DNA of 64,000 nucleotides, taken from contig CM047426.1 of NCBI GenBank assembly GCA_026168455.1, positions 69,045,475-69,109,474 of the forward strand, in the 5' to 3' direction. The translations under genes were made by a program, and so were the position numbers. Positions 1 to 12,294 of this stretch are shown one piece after another. How positions within the stretch are numbered: position 1 is the first letter of the stretch; each line of letters opens with the position of its first letter. The notes beneath the pieces were generated by a model. The model did not search any database. It was not told the origin of the DNA and saw only the letters and a list, made by a program, of their open reading frames with translations. The DNA is from Theocolax elegans (taxonomy: Eukaryota; Arthropoda; Insecta; Hymenoptera; Cerocephalidae).

Positions 1-132
1 AACTCTACAACTCTTGTCTGAAACTTTTTTTTGTTTAAGGAGTATTTTCAAAAATAGAAGGAAAGTTTTAAATTTTTCAAACACCAAGCATAATTAAATT
101 AAAAAAAATAAAATTTCTATATCTCCAAAAAC
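1..132. other. AT-rich intergenic DNA
   Basis: No reading frame or repeat recognised before the satellite that begins at about 133. Confidence 0.5.
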
Positions 133-420
133 CTAGAAATCCATAAAATTAAATTTTGATATAGCCCTCCTAGGCTAGACATGCAATAAAATCAATTTCT
201 CATATGACCCCATAAGCGAGAAATGCAATAGAATCAATGACTCATCTCAGCCCGTATGCTAGAAATGCAATAAAAGTATTTTTCCATATATCTCTATAAG
301 CGAGAAATGCAACGAAATCAATGTTTCATATTACTCCGCGAGCTAGAAATGCAATAAAATCGATATCTCATATAACCCCATAAGCGAAAATTACAAAATT
401 TTATTTTTTATATGACTAAT
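133..420. repeat. 42-bp satellite, about 7 units
   Basis: Units start at 133, 175, 217, 259, 301, 343 and 385, exactly 42 bp apart. The core is 'agaaatgcaataaaatcaat' followed by a variable 'tctcatat..ccccataag' half. Unit starts are CTAG at 133, 175, 259 and 343 and CGAG or CGAA at 217, 301 and 385, hinting at an 84-bp higher-order unit in the later part. The last unit decays after about 400. Confidence 0.85.
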
Positions 421-699
421 TAATTTGTCGTGTATTTACATATATAGAAGAATATTTCGCGTCCATTTTTGGAAGAATTAATTTTGTACAAATGAATATT
501 ATAAATATTATTGTTTATTTATTGCTGTAAAATATAACAGGGTTAAAAATTATAAAATAAATTTTGTGTAGTATGCTTTCCTGAAAAAATGCATTATTTT
601 TCAACTGCAATACTTGCCGATTTAATTTTTATTTCAGGACTTTCTAGTGCAATAACTTTTTTTAAAGTAAGTTGACAATTGTGTAAGCGTGATATTAGA
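421..699. other. AT-rich spacer, nothing recognised
   Basis: Low-complexity A+T sequence between the satellite and the next repeat pair. No gene seen. Confidence 0.5.
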
Positions 700-872
700 A
701 TTACACCATACTTGCAAAGTTTTACACCTTCATTAATATTTAACCGTTAGATTATGTACTATATAAGATTAAATAGAAAAAATAAACAAAAAATTACACC
801 ATAGTTGCTAATTTTTACACCTTCGTAAAATGTGTTTTTCGATATTTAACGATTGAATTATGTATTAAATAA
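700..872. repeat. Two-copy tandem repeat, about 93 bp
   Basis: The phrase 'attacaccata.ttgc' followed by 'tttttacaccttc' and 'atatttaac' occurs at about 700 and again at about 793. The copies are diverged. Confidence 0.6.
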
Positions 873-1022
873 GCTTAGTTCGAATAAAAAAGCAAATATT
901 GTAAGCCAAATAATAAAAATACTTGTCAATTCCATTTTGATTGTATACACATACCGCTGGGTTATACCGACCAAGCAAAAAAAATAATTATTACATTTAT
1001 TTAAAAAAAATGCAATTTTATG

Positions 1023-1115
1023 CAAAATTCGAATATACAAGCACTAATAGATAATTAAATAAGTCATTCTACAAATTTACAAATCAACACAACAAGGACA
1101 CCCTAAAAAATTAAT
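1023..1115. repeat. Half copy of the palindromic repeat seen at 10.5 kb
   Basis: The end phrase 'acaacaaggacaccctaaaa' and the preceding 'caagcacta.ataat' and 'tctacaa' blocks match the left arm of the inverted repeat at 10512-10738. Only one arm is present here. Confidence 0.55.
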
Positions 1116-2030
1116 AAATAGCTCTTAATATTCAAAACATTTATACTCAAAATTTGGACAACTTCTAAGAGGTAATGAAGAATAATTTAATCCATTTCAA
1201 TTTACAACTTTTCCCATTTAAAAAAATGGTATTACAATACGATTATGAACAATTTTTTGCAATTAATACTCAATAAAATATTTTATAATATGGATTATTG
1301 CAGCTAAATTTAATAAATCGCATTTATATTATTTTCTATTATAATAACAATTATAATTAAGGTAAGATTGTAAACGTTCACTAAAATTTAAAATACACTG
1401 ATGGTTATTTTACATTAAATAGTAACATAATTCAATATCATAATTAATTTTCAATAAAAAATAATCTTACCAGTATCGAACAATATATTCATGATATGAT
1501 TAGAAAAAAGTTCATAATTCAACTTGTAGAATTTTATTACTTTCCTTCCGATTTAAAATATCTTTATTTCAATGAAATACGAATTTTTATAATAAAAAAT
1601 GCAATTGTTTACATTGATATATACTTTCAGCAAAGAACTCATTAAAGTGTTGTTATACACTTATGTTTACACTTTTCTATACTTATGTGTTCACTTTCTA
1701 TTTCTATTTATCTACTATATTTTATTTTACTATATTGTGTAACTACTATTACTGACTATTGCAGTTTGCTCAACGTTATGTCAAACTTTTCTGACAATTA
1801 ATTATGGTAATCTATTTTGTCTGACAAATAAAAGCTTATAGTTGTATAAATACATTTAAACACAGAAAGTTATACTTCTAATCGTCGACACATTTCTGAA
1901 AAACGTAAAAATTATGTCTAAATGAATCAGCTGAATCAACAGAATAATATTAAAAAACTGTAATAGTTAAAAAATTAAGAAGTCCAAATAGCATAGAAAA
2001 ACAGTGATGGTGATAAAAAAAAGTTCAAGG
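1116..2030. other. AT-rich intergenic DNA
   Basis: No supported gene. Only short chance reading frames occur. Confidence 0.5.
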
Positions 2031-2935
2031 TGACATGGGTAAAGAGAAGAAGCAGAAGGAACGATAGGTGTAGCAGAATGTGGCAAATAACGAACGAGAG
2101 ATGGAAGAGAGAAAGGAAGCGTATAGAGAGCTTGCACGTGAAAGCTCCTGCTGCGAGAAAGGTAATAGCTCTGCGAGAAAGAGTGAGAGAGTAATATAGG
2201 AATGAGAGATTGAGAGGGTGTGGGGTAGTGAACAGAGAAAGCGATCGATGCTTGATATCGTCTCCTTTCTCTTTTGGTTAGTATACCTCTCTTTTCCACC
2301 AACGTGTCTAAACGGGTAAACAGAATAAATGAGAGAGAGGGAGAGAGAAACGGTGGCGACGGCTGTCATGGCGGCGCATGCAAATCAGCATGGCGCCGAG
2401 ACGCTTTCCTCCCTTCTGCGCAGTGCGTCACCCCTCATTTCTCCACTCGAGACGATTCCCTCTCCTTTCAAGTCTTCTAACCCCCACCTTCCTTCAACAA
2501 TCCGGCCACCCAAGCAACATTCGGTTGTCCTCGGTATCCTGTTTTCGTCTGACTCGACTACGTCTCGTTTACACATTCACCTCTCTCTGTACACCATCGA
2601 CCGTAGACGTACCGACATCGATAGACACGCATCAGTGCGTATACAACAGGGAGGGACAGATCCGGGCTAGCTATTCGTATAGGCCAGCTTTTGCTGTCAA
2701 GTTGAGCTGTCGATCTCTCCGTTTCTCTTTCCCTTTCTTTTTTTCTTTCTCTTTCTCTCTCCCTATCTCACTTTATCCCTCTTGTTTTCTCTATATCATG
2801 CGCATACGTATGTTTCGAATCACATACGATCGCTTTTGCAGCTTCCGGGCAACGTTGAACACACTGTCACATTACGTAAATTTGAGAGAACTCGCTGTTT
2901 CATTCTCACTTGCAATATTTGCAGGAAAACAGTAG
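2030..2935. other. GC-richer block with purine and pyrimidine tracts, possible promoter region
   Basis: Purine-rich GA tracts lie at about 2090-2350 and a CT tract at about 2700-2790. Between them is a CpG-containing stretch with an octamer-type site (ATGCAAAT, about 2377) and NRF-like GC blocks. Frames open on both strands here are explained by the biased composition. A host promoter or first exon is possible but not shown. Confidence 0.25.
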
Positions 2936-4377
2936 CTAAGCTAAATTTGTCTGTCTAAGAAAAGTAGTGTCATGTTTATAGACATTTATTTATAAGGTTT
3001 CTTGTTTTTTAAGGGAAGCTTATCTATGTTAATCATAATGAACAAACTAGTCAATTATTAATATTTAGCAATATTTCCAGAAATATTTTTTATTTCTGTT
3101 TAGACAATACCTGTATTGAAATACATTCTTCAATTTAACAAAAAATGTGAGATTATTAATTTTTATTATATGCATGCAATTGGTGTAACCTGCAAATCTA
3201 AATTATTTTATTAAATTGTCTGTAATACAAGTCATAACTTTAATTTATTTTTTATATCTCGTTTACCCTTTGCTTATAGTATCAGGTGTTAAATGTTGGG
3301 TGGTATATATAGATGTGGAAACTCACGAAGTAAAAGCAGTTCCTTTATTGAAACTACGAAAACTTTTAAAATTTCGCCATAGGAGCAGTCGTGGCATTTC
3401 GTCGAGATTCACCGCCATCTTCTTTTTACATAATAAATTCTACAATGCATAGTGTTATTTGTTCTTGTCATTTAAATCCTATTTATAACAGCGGTTGTCA
3501 CGTTTGACGTAAACCGTTATAGAATCTTTTTGTAAATAAAAAATTATGAGTTTATGTCTAAGTAAATTATTATTATTATTGATTGTTTGAAGAACTTCAC
3601 TTCTCACATTCACATTGTACATAAATTAAATTAAATATTTTTTTCAAAAAAGTAAATTAGAATATTAAAATTAAAAAAATAATAGTTTTTTAGTAATAAA
3701 TCATGTGTGCATATATTTACAAAGAGGTAGATGACAATGAAATAGTATTTCTAATACACATTTATTTTAATAAATACGTATCTATTAATAATAAATACGT
3801 AAATTAATAATATCTATATAAATCAAATACGTTCTGTCGTTTAGTGGTAGTTCTATTACGAAACAATTGTCTACCCCCACTCCGCAAGGTTGTCAGATAG
3901 AGATTTTTTCTCTGCAGCACTCCCACAATAGGACTTTATTTACATAAGATAGTTGAGGACAGAAAAGCCCTAGATGGGGTTTAAGTTGAGGACAGGAAAA
4001 CCCTAGATAACCCTGCCTTTATGTGAATTTCCAGTCCTACGTATACTACTATAAACTTAAAGAATCCACTTTGCTCCCTTGCTACATAATGTACTATTTA
4101 GTTACAAGGCCGCAAAATGCGTTTTTGCTACTGTGATACCAAAGAATATTTATTTACATGTTGTTATTTCTTTAATACAAATCAAAATTAGCGATGGAAT
4201 CCTTCTATAAAAAATGTTATGGTCAGATATTTTGGCTCGTTTAGTATATTTGACTTAAACGCGGGAAAAGCGATGATATTTAAATTTGCCTGACAATCAT
4301 CCTAATAAATTATGAATAGAGATATTAATACAAAAAATTGGATAATGAGTTTATCCGAATTATAACATATTCAAAAA
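2936..4377. other. AT-rich intergenic DNA with one possible terminal exon
   Basis: At 3286-3452 a frame of about 55 codons follows a pyrimidine-rich acceptor (tatcag, AG at 3284-3285) and ends in TAG. The peptide is basic and not recognised. I see no matching donor or upstream exon, so it is not called as a gene. The rest shows nothing recognisable. Confidence 0.25.
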
Positions 4378-5180
4378 ATGGTTATTTTTTACATTGTTTT
4401 TATAAACAAAACAATGAGATTTTAAAATAATATTGTTATCCTTCAGGTCCTCAGGCGTGTTTTCAACAATGTACCCACATTTTGCCAGATATTAAAATCG
4501 ATCTTTTACTATGACGATTAGCTGTGATGTTTATGTCCTTTTTGACTAATAATTACAAACCAATGGTGGTTCGCTCAATTACTATTATAAAAATAATTTT
4601 TGATTGAACATTCGAACCATCAGACCCTTCCTCATGTTTTAAGTCATATGTATCATTTGTATCACATTTTGTGGTGTAAATCCCTGGAATTTGGGTTCAA
4701 CATCTCTCTATGCTCATTCAGTACACTAATCTAAAATATCTCGTAAGAAAATAAAGCAAAATAAAATCATGCAAAGGTATCAGTAAATCACACAAAAAAT
4801 TTTTTGCATGGTTATTTTAAAAAGAATAATGAAGTTTTGAAATAATAATGCTGCCCTTCACGCCCTCAGGTATATTTTCAATAATGTACCCACATTGATT
4901 AATAATTATAAACTAAACTGGTTTGTTTAATAACTATCGAAAAAAAATTTTTTCTTTAAAAATTAAACCATTAGACCTTGCCTTTGTATCGATTTTTTAA
5001 TTAATATTTTAGATACATTTTTTGGTGGAGATCCTTGTAATTTGGGTTCGATATCTCTTTATGCTCTCACGCAGAATACCAATCTAAAATATCCCATAAG
5101 AAAGTATAGCAAATTAAATTCTAGCATTTCTAGTAGCATATCGAGCAATAAAGTAAAAGATAAAAGAAAATCATGCAAAG
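4378..5180. repeat. Diverged direct repeat, two copies of about 0.4 kb
   Basis: Blocks repeat in the same order: 'ggttatttt', 'ccttca.g.cctcagg', 'caa.aatgtacccacatt', 'aatttgggttc.a.atctct' and 'aaaatcatgcaaag'. The first copy starts at about 4378 and the second at about 4806. Confidence 0.65.
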
Positions 5181-5221
5181 ATATTAACAAATCACAAAAG
5201 AAAGTAAAAGAAAAAACATTA

Positions 5222-5270
5222 TTTGTAAATAGTCGATTGTCAAGAGTCTTAGCAATCGACTATTTACAAA
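5222..5270. repeat. Perfect 18-bp inverted repeat (hairpin)
   Basis: The arm 5222-5239 (TTTGTAAATAGTCGATTG) is exactly complementary to 5253-5270, with a 13-nt loop. It lies at the end of the second 0.4-kb direct repeat. Confidence 0.9.
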
Positions 5271-6604
5271 TTCAACAATGGAGGGTGAAAATTACTAATG
5301 TAAAAGCACTATGCTAAGCTATTAGCAATTAACTCAAAAAAGTAAAGTAAAAGAAAAAACTCGTATCCCCAAATGATATTTCCTAGGATTTCTAATAAGA
5401 TATCTGAATTTAAATCCATTACATCACTAAAATTATATATATTGATAAATAGGAAAGTTAAAGAACTCAGTTTGATGTGCGATTTAATTGCTATTAAATG
5501 TAAGGCATTCAGGTTTCTATTACATGTTTTTAAATTAAACTTTTTGAAAACTTCTTCAATAGATAGCATTAATAAATAGTAAATAACCAAATCTAGAAGT
5601 GGACAAGAAGTTGAAGAAAAGTTTAGTATATTAAAATTTCAATTTTACCACAAACTTTTCACCACATTGGCGGCTAAAAAAATCCTTCAAACTATTATTA
5701 AGCTATTAAGGGTGTGCCATAGTGAAAAACTGTAATGTACTAGTAGCGCCATCATCCGTTGAAAAATTATATTAATCTATAACCTCACAGTAGATGGCGC
5801 CAGTAGTACATTCCAGCTATCATATTCATTCGCAAATAACTTTTGTAGATTGCATTATTTAACACAAAACCATTAATTCTGATGATTTAATATTAATCGG
5901 GAGAATTCAAAGGATGAGTGAGTGTTGGGTTGAGAAATAAAACTCTTTATTTCGCGAAAAGAAAAAAAAGAGACACTTGTCAAGGTATAACAAGTCTCAC
6001 GAGGTTGAGAGAAAAGCCGAGACAAATGCACTAATTTATTTACCAAACAACAAATTGAATTACATAAAAATTAAATCTTAAAATTACGGAAGATAAAAAA
6101 AAAGATCGCGAGGTTCCATGCAACGTACGCACGAGAGATCTCTCTTACCAACTAGGTTCGCAGCAGGCTCAATCGTCGTCGCCAAGGAAAACGCTGTCCT
6201 CAATCGCACACGAATCACGCCGCAGCTTCTCGCTGGTATAGAAGAAACAGCTGGGCCTGGGAAGCGCAAAATATACCGAGTGCGCCCCGACGTCTCATGG
6301 ATCCAGACGCTTCGGTGTCGAGCAACTAAAGGAGTTGCCGCGATTTGCTCGCCCTGGGACGATCACGGTAAACATGTGGCACCATCCCCTACAAGTTTTA
6401 CGCTGCCCCGAGGCGCACGCACATACACTTTACACACTTAATGAAAAGGACAAATCTACTCAGTAATTCGCCGGATTCTAGAGCGAATGTAAAATAAAAA
6501 TCAGAGTTGTTGAGCGCTCGGTGGACTAGATGAGAGCGACTTGAATTAAACACGGCGTGTACTTCCATTCGTGCGAGCTGAGCAATAGACATCGAAACAA
6601 ATTC
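5271..6604. other. Intergenic DNA with a CTCF-like inverted motif pair and a GC-richer block
   Basis: 5726-5812 carries an inverted pair around GCGCCATC/GATGGCGC (see the separate entry). From about 6110 to 6450 the sequence is GC-richer and has a 107-codon open frame on the plus strand, but the product resembles nothing known to me and codon structure is not convincing. No gene is called. Confidence 0.35.
5728..5812. promoter_or_regulatory. Inverted GATGGCGC pair, CTCF-like
   Basis: A left arm reading GTACTAGTAGCGCCATC and a right arm reading GATGGCGCCAGTAGTAC face each other with few mismatches. The right arm contains CAGTAGATGGCGC, which fits the vertebrate CTCF core consensus CASYAGRKGGCRS. 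Whether this species' CTCF uses that motif is not known from the sequence. Confidence 0.3.
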
Positions 6605-7250
6605 ATTCAATCGCTTTTTGCATTATCATATGCAGACGATGCAGGAATTTTTTAATCAAAATTTTTACAATAATTATTTTGACAACTACTGCTATACATT
6701 TTCCATGCAATCGTTTTCTTCATTTTGATAAGCAGACGATGCAGAAATTTGTAAACAAAAATTATTACAATAATCAATTTAACAACTATTGCTATATGTA
6801 TACACAATTCTTTGCAATCATTTTCTGCATTTTGTTAGGCAGACGATGCATGAATAGTTACCACAAAATTTTACAATAATCATTTTGACAACTACTGCTA
6901 TACATTTTCCATGCAATCGTTTTCTGCATTTTGATACGCAGACGATGCAGGGATTTGTAAACAAAAATTTTTACAATCATCAATTTGACAACTACTGCTA
7001 TACATTTTTCATGCAATCGTTGATTGCTTTTTAAAACACTGACGAAGCAGGAAATTGTTAACGAATAAATTAATAAATAATTAATTTGAGAGCTAATGCT
7101 ACACTTTTTCAGCATTCGTTTTTTTGCATACTGACATGCAGACGATGCAAAGAATTTTTTTCACTAACTTCTTTTAATAAAACGTTTTTGACAGTATTAC
7201 TACGCTTTTCATGCATTCGTTTTCTGCATCTGATTTGCTGTTCAATGCAA
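6605..7250. repeat. About 100-bp tandem repeat, about six units
   Basis: The marker 'gcagacgatgca' occurs at 6632, 6732, 6839 and 6938, and in decayed form at about 7039 and 7138. Units share 'acaactactgctatacattt' and 'catgcaatcgttttctgcat'. Each unit contains an imperfect palindrome formed by TGCAATCGT and ACGATGCA. Confidence 0.85.
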
Positions 7251-7439
7251 TGATTATGTGAATTACCTTATTATACCCAAATCTACTTAATAAAAATTTA
7301 TATTGGCATCGTAGCTAAGCGCTAGGTGGTATTGACATGGGCATTGCAAACAGTAGTTAGAGCAGGACTAGTTGGCTAGTAGACAGCAGATAAATAAAGG
7401 ATCCATTGTCATCGCAATCTGCGCTTAGTGGAAGATTCT

Positions 7440-8480
7440 ATGAATGTTGTATTAAACTTCAATCCTAATCCGACCACTGACAAGGATGTACAAATTTTAG
7501 GGATTATACTTTGTCATTAACCTGGAAGTATCTAAAAAGTTTTTTTACATGAACTAATCATTCACACATATAAAAGAAAACCGATGCATTAATTGGAGAC
7601 TAAGAACAGTAACCTAATCTACAAACGGAACTCTTATAATTACGGTCAATCGGTTAATTTTTCACTCACAAGATAGTCCTACATCCTTCACACAATTTGA
7701 TTGCACTTCTTTAGGTAGAGAATAAGATCTGCATAATGGTTTGGCGTCGGGTATTATTACCATAGACAATAATATGTATGCAATCAAACATAACCTTTAT
7801 TATGTGTATGCAAGGAGTACCTGAAATTTCTCGTAGATGGACTGCTTAATTACTAATATAGACAAAAGCCGGTGCATTAATTGAATTACTTGGGTTTGGT
7901 AGATGATTAGTGAACGTAAATAAGGATATTAACCAACCCACATGTAGAGATCCTATGGCTACTGTAACCAGCAATTAGATGGAAATTCCATTGCTATTAT
8001 AGACAGCTGTTCGAGATCCAATTGTTGATGGCAATTGTATTGACATCATAGGTCTACTGTTAATTCGAAAATTTCATGGCTGTCGTAGCTATCTATTAGT
8101 AACAGGAGGTTACTTGGATTAAGAAAGACCAAATGAATTTCAATCCAAATCCGACTACTGACAGGGATGTACAAATGCACTTTGACGCCAACCTGGAAGT
8201 ATCTAAAAAGTTTTTTGTACATGAACTAAACATTCATACAAATAGAAGATGATCAATGCAATAATTGAAGAGAAAAAACAGTAACTTAACCTATAAACAT
8301 AACTCTCATAATTACGGTCAATCAGTTAATATATCACCTACAAGATAGCCCGACATCCATCACACATGATTTGTTTGCAGTTCCTTGGGTAGAGATCAAA
8401 ATTATGTATATTTGTTTGGCGTTGGATATTATTTTCAAAGACGACGATCTGTATGGTATCAAACATAACCTTTAAGTCGG
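7440..8480. repeat. Diverged direct repeat, two copies of about 350 bp
   Basis: The block running from 'ttcaatcc.aatccgac.ac' through 'aacctggaagtatctaaaaa' and 'attacggtcaatc.gttaat' to 'atcaaacataaccttta' occurs at about 7460-7805 and at about 8135-8470. The spacer between them holds no recognisable gene. Confidence 0.75.
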
Positions 8481-8708
8481 ATGCCATCAAATACTGGATA
8501 GCTGGGTATTTTTCTTATACAAGAGTAATTGTATGAATTCGGTAACATTGATGTAGTCAGAAAAATCAACATCCAGTATTTCGAAATTATCACAATATAC
8601 CACAACGCTCATGAAAAAACACACCAATGTTTACAAGCCGTTTTGTTATTCAACTGAAACGGCTACGAGCAACGTGAACCTCACTAGTTTCGACGCGGGA
8701 AGCACAAC

Positions 8709-8720
8709 TGCGCATGCGCG
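8709..8720. promoter_or_regulatory. NRF-1-like palindrome
   Basis: TGCGCATGCGCG matches the palindromic NRF-1 type consensus YGCGCAYGCGCR except for the final base context. It sits in a short GC-rich island. Confidence 0.25.
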
Positions 8721-8869
8721 CACGGACTCTAGTCGAACGAGAGACTGACGTGGCCCCTTCTATCGACAATCGCGCCTTGATAGAAGGCCCTGATTTCTTA
8801 TTAATTTTTACTAATTTTTATAGCATCTATTAATGCTTAGCAATCTACTAAATAACTATCAGAATTATT

Positions 8870-10050
8870 CAACCTCATATAACGACGAATATAGCCTACG
8901 CGGCCGGCTCCCTCGGCGATTCAACGCACGAGCCGGCCGCGTAGACCTCCGGCTGACAATAATTCGGTTTTTTAAACAACCTTGATTTTTGTTTGTCATT
9001 TTAGGAATATATCAAAATTCTACAGTTATCTGGTTTTGTATTAAAAAATGACCAAGTGTAATTATTATTTTTTTTAAATAAACAATATAAATATTATTGG
9101 CATCTTTGCTTTTTGAAACGCATTTTCTTATTCATTTTATTTTCGTTTTAATAAATATGTATAAATGCTATACATATATATTGTGCAATTAAACAACAAT
9201 TATGAATAAATAATATTAATTAGTGAATAATGAATATAAATAATATTTGTAATTTATCAATATCGAAAAACCCATTGCTACTCTGTTCAGTCAATCAATA
9301 GATATTTAAATCGTGTTATTCTACCCCAAAAATACGATTTCTAGCCTTACACACCGACGAATATACCCCACGCGGCCGGTTAACCCGACGACTCGACGCG
9401 CGAGCCGGCCATGTAGACCTCTAGCTGACAATTTTTCACTCTTTTAAACGACCTTGATTTTTGTTTGTCATTTTACGAATATATCTGAAGTTTATAAATG
9501 TGTGGTTTTGTATAAACAATAACCATGTACAATTTTAATTTATATTAAATAAGCAATATAAATATTATTTGTAATTTTTTGCTCATTGAAACGGCTTTTA
9601 AATATTATTTTTTGTTTTCGTTTTAACAAATATATCTTAAGTCTATAGATCTCTGATTTTGTATTAAACAATAACCAGGTATAATAATTATTTTTTTATT
9701 AAATAAACAATATAAACATTTTGTGATTTTAGCTTTTTGAAATGCCTTTATTTATTCGTTATCTTTTTGTTTCAAAGAATACATCAAAATGTTATAGACG
9801 TATAGTATTCAATAGAACAATAATTATGAATAAATAATATTTATTAGTAAATAATGAATATAAATAATATTTGTAATTTATCAATATCGAGAAACCCATT
9901 GCTACTTTGTTCAGTCAATCGACAGATATTTAAATCGAGTTGATCCCCCCAGAAAAACGATTTCTAGCCTTACACACCAACGATCATATCATACGCGGCC
10001 GGCTAACCGGACGACTCGACGCGCGAGCGGGCCACGTAGGCTTACCAGCT
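8870..10050. repeat. Three-copy repeat of about 0.5-0.6 kb with GC-rich hairpin core
   Basis: Cores at about 8896, 9369 and 9992 share 'acgcggccgg', a CG-rich spacer, 'cgag.cggcc' and 'gctgacaat'. Blocks such as 'ttgtttgtcattt' and 'tttatcaatatcga.aaaccc' repeat between them. In the first copy the core is a perfect 14-bp inverted repeat (8896-8909 with 8931-8944); in the later copies it is eroded. Confidence 0.75.
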
Positions 10051-10505
10051 GACAATTTTTCGCGTTTTCAATACAGAGCAAACTTGGTAATCGTGCAACG
10101 GCACACGAGCCGCGAGAAGTTCGTCACTAGTTATCCGAAAATTGCTCGTGAGCATGCGCATACGTACTCTGATATAGTGAGAGATAGAGATGGGTAGAGC
10201 GAGTGATAGGTAGAGAGAGTGAGGGAGAGAGATGGGAACATGCAAGCCAGCCGTGGCCTCTAAATAAAAATCTTTTGCTTTTTCTATCGTCTTTGTTTTC
10301 CATTGTCTCCCCGATAAAATAAGAATTTCATCATTCTGCAATGCATAAGCACGACTTTTATTATATGTCTTTTATTGATATAAGGCCGATATATGAATTA
10401 TGGTATTTAACGCCATATTGCAACAACCATTTGCGCATGTGCTTCCACCCTAAGTATACAATATAAAGTGCAGACTAAGCGCGTCTTACTATTTATTTTT
10501 TGTCA
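10051..10505. other. Intergenic DNA, nothing recognised
   Basis: A short GA-rich tract lies at about 10180-10240. No gene seen. Confidence 0.5.
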
Positions 10506-10511
10506 ATATTA

Positions 10512-10738
10512 TGTAAAACCCAAATACAAAAGCACTAGATAATGGTGTAATATGTCTTTCTACAATGTTCCAGATCAATACAACAAGGACACCCTAAAAA
10601 ATTTCTGCATGGAAAAATGACTATCTTTTCCGTGCAAACTTTTTTTAGGGTGCCCTTCACATATTGACTTCAAACTTCGTATAAATGCGTATTGTGTGAT
10701 TATCAAGTGCTTTTGTATTTGCGTTTTGCAAATAAAAC
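10512..10738. mobile_element. Small palindromic MITE-like element
   Basis: Inverted arms meet at a short loop near 10620. The outer arm AAATACAAAAGCAC..GATAAT recurs as its complement near 10700-10735, and the inner arm GGACACCCTAAAAAA recurs as TTTTTTAGGGTGCCC. A single arm of the same family is at 1023-1115. No coding capacity. Confidence 0.6.
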
Positions 10739-11220
10739 CATAATATGTTCATTAAGTGTAATAATGTATCCATCTGACTCGGTCGGTAATAATCTAGTAT
10801 GGCACCCCCTTAATGCAAGGTATTTTTTAAACTTTTATATGAAAAAATCAATTGTGGTGTGGTCGCCTTATTTCAACTTTCTCTATTATCATATAGCTTG
10901 TTTATATTTGTTTTTTATATTAAGGAATCTGATACGGATTTTTACATTCTCCAGAATTTTGCAGCAAAAGTTATATTACATGTCATAATTATATAATAAG
11001 TTGATAGATTTTGAGACAAATAGCTTCAAAAATAGCTATTTTTGAAAAAACTTAAAATTTTTCACTTTTTGAGATTAGAATCAATGTTGGTAAAATTGTT
11101 TCTATCACTTAACAATTTTGACCTGTCTTCTTGGAAGTATCTCTATCCTTTACGATAAAAATAGTGCGGTTTAAAATTTTGGCCAGACGTGTTTATCTGA
11201 AATTATCCATAAACATATAT
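10739..11220. other. Intergenic DNA with a relic of the fold-back family
   Basis: At about 11000-11095 the phrases 'gttgatagattttgag' and 'cactttttgag.ttagaat' match the arms of the 996-bp palindromes at 18.9, 24.2 and 46.4 kb, so this is probably a decayed fragment. Nothing else is recognised. Confidence 0.4.
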
Positions 11221-11762
11221 TGTGACAAGGTGCTTCGCACATGATTGGAGGATATTTGAAACTAAAGAGAATACCTACCTACCCGAATAGCTAAGCAACT
11301 ACATATTTAAACCTACCTACTCATATAACTTCAATCTTTCCCTATATCTACCTACCCGCATTGGATCTAAGTCCTACCTACCCTCACAATTCTAATAACC
11401 CTTCCCAAATCTCACTAACACACACTAGTACTGGAAATATATATAAGCTGGAATGACTAGCGAGTATCCAGTTTATCATCAGGACTGTCTAGACACCTGC
11501 AAAGGGAGGTCTGAAATCAGCAGTAAGTTGAAATCCGCAAACACAGGTGTTCCCAACATCCTGACAAGCACGGAGAAGCTGAGCTGGAAGATGTCAGCAG
11601 TTTATATCCAGGGCGAAAACAGCCATCCTTGACCCAGGGTGTACGGAGTCAGCATGCAAGCAGCTAGTCCGCTGTGAAGATAATACCATTTATTTTAGTA
11701 TATGCTAGTGATAAGTAGGACAAGGACGAAAGGAACACATACAGCTTTATCTTAATATCACA
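11221..11762 (+). repeat. Possible degenerate solo or 5' LTR with TATA promoter
   Basis: The segment begins TGTGA and ends TCACA, a 5-bp terminal inverted repeat. A TATA-like run (about 11445) is followed roughly 30 bp later by an initiator-like CAGT. No flanking duplication, no primer site and no second LTR were found, so this is tentative. Confidence 0.25.
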
Positions 11763-12294
11763 GCCGTCTCTGCGTATGACAGCTATATGTTAAGAGAAAC
11801 AAGACTGAATTGAGGTTACGTTTGTGGGTACAAATTTGGTGCATAGTAGATACCGAATTAACCTGTTGATAAAAACGCATATCGGCGCCACCCCAAGACA
11901 TAAAGAATTACCTGGAGATTTTACATGAAATAGCTGTGGCAACCTTGGTGTTCGGCATCATCAAGTAAAGCAGTGTAGAAGCGGCTCCGTGTAACGAGGT
12001 TGAAGGTACGGCAATGTCGTTAAATTCGCGCCTAACGGACGGGGATTATAAACTTGATTATCACCTTAAGGAAGTGGCAGCTGCACCTCCAGGTGAAGAG
12101 GCTATAAGTCAGCAGCAGGATAACAGCTGAGCCACATCGAGGCGTAAGAACGCGATCCACCGAGTACGAGCTATGCGCATGCGCGCATGCCTAATCATGG
12201 TTCTCGAGAAGTACGAATTCTAACTGAAATACATTGTTACTGTCATTCCAAATGTAAAATCACAGATATAATAGCTTTTCGAGATGCCAGAATA
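11763..12294. other. Unassigned moderately GC sequence
   Basis: No open frame of note. It contains an NRF-1-like palindrome (12174-12185). It could be the leader of the LTR-like segment to its left. Confidence 0.3.

Noticed and set aside
133..420. CRISPR-like array
   Set aside because: The repeats are contiguous 42-bp satellite units without unique spacers, in eukaryotic DNA.
2329..2935. Overlapping 113- and 185-codon frames
   Set aside because: They lie in GA/CT-rich low-complexity sequence that is open in several frames on both strands.
6118..6441. 107-codon open frame as a gene
   Set aside because: No homology recognised, no splice or promoter support, and an antisense frame is equally open.
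11221..12290. Full BEL/Pao or Gypsy element
   Set aside because: Only an LTR-like segment with weak ends; no primer site, coding region or second LTR.
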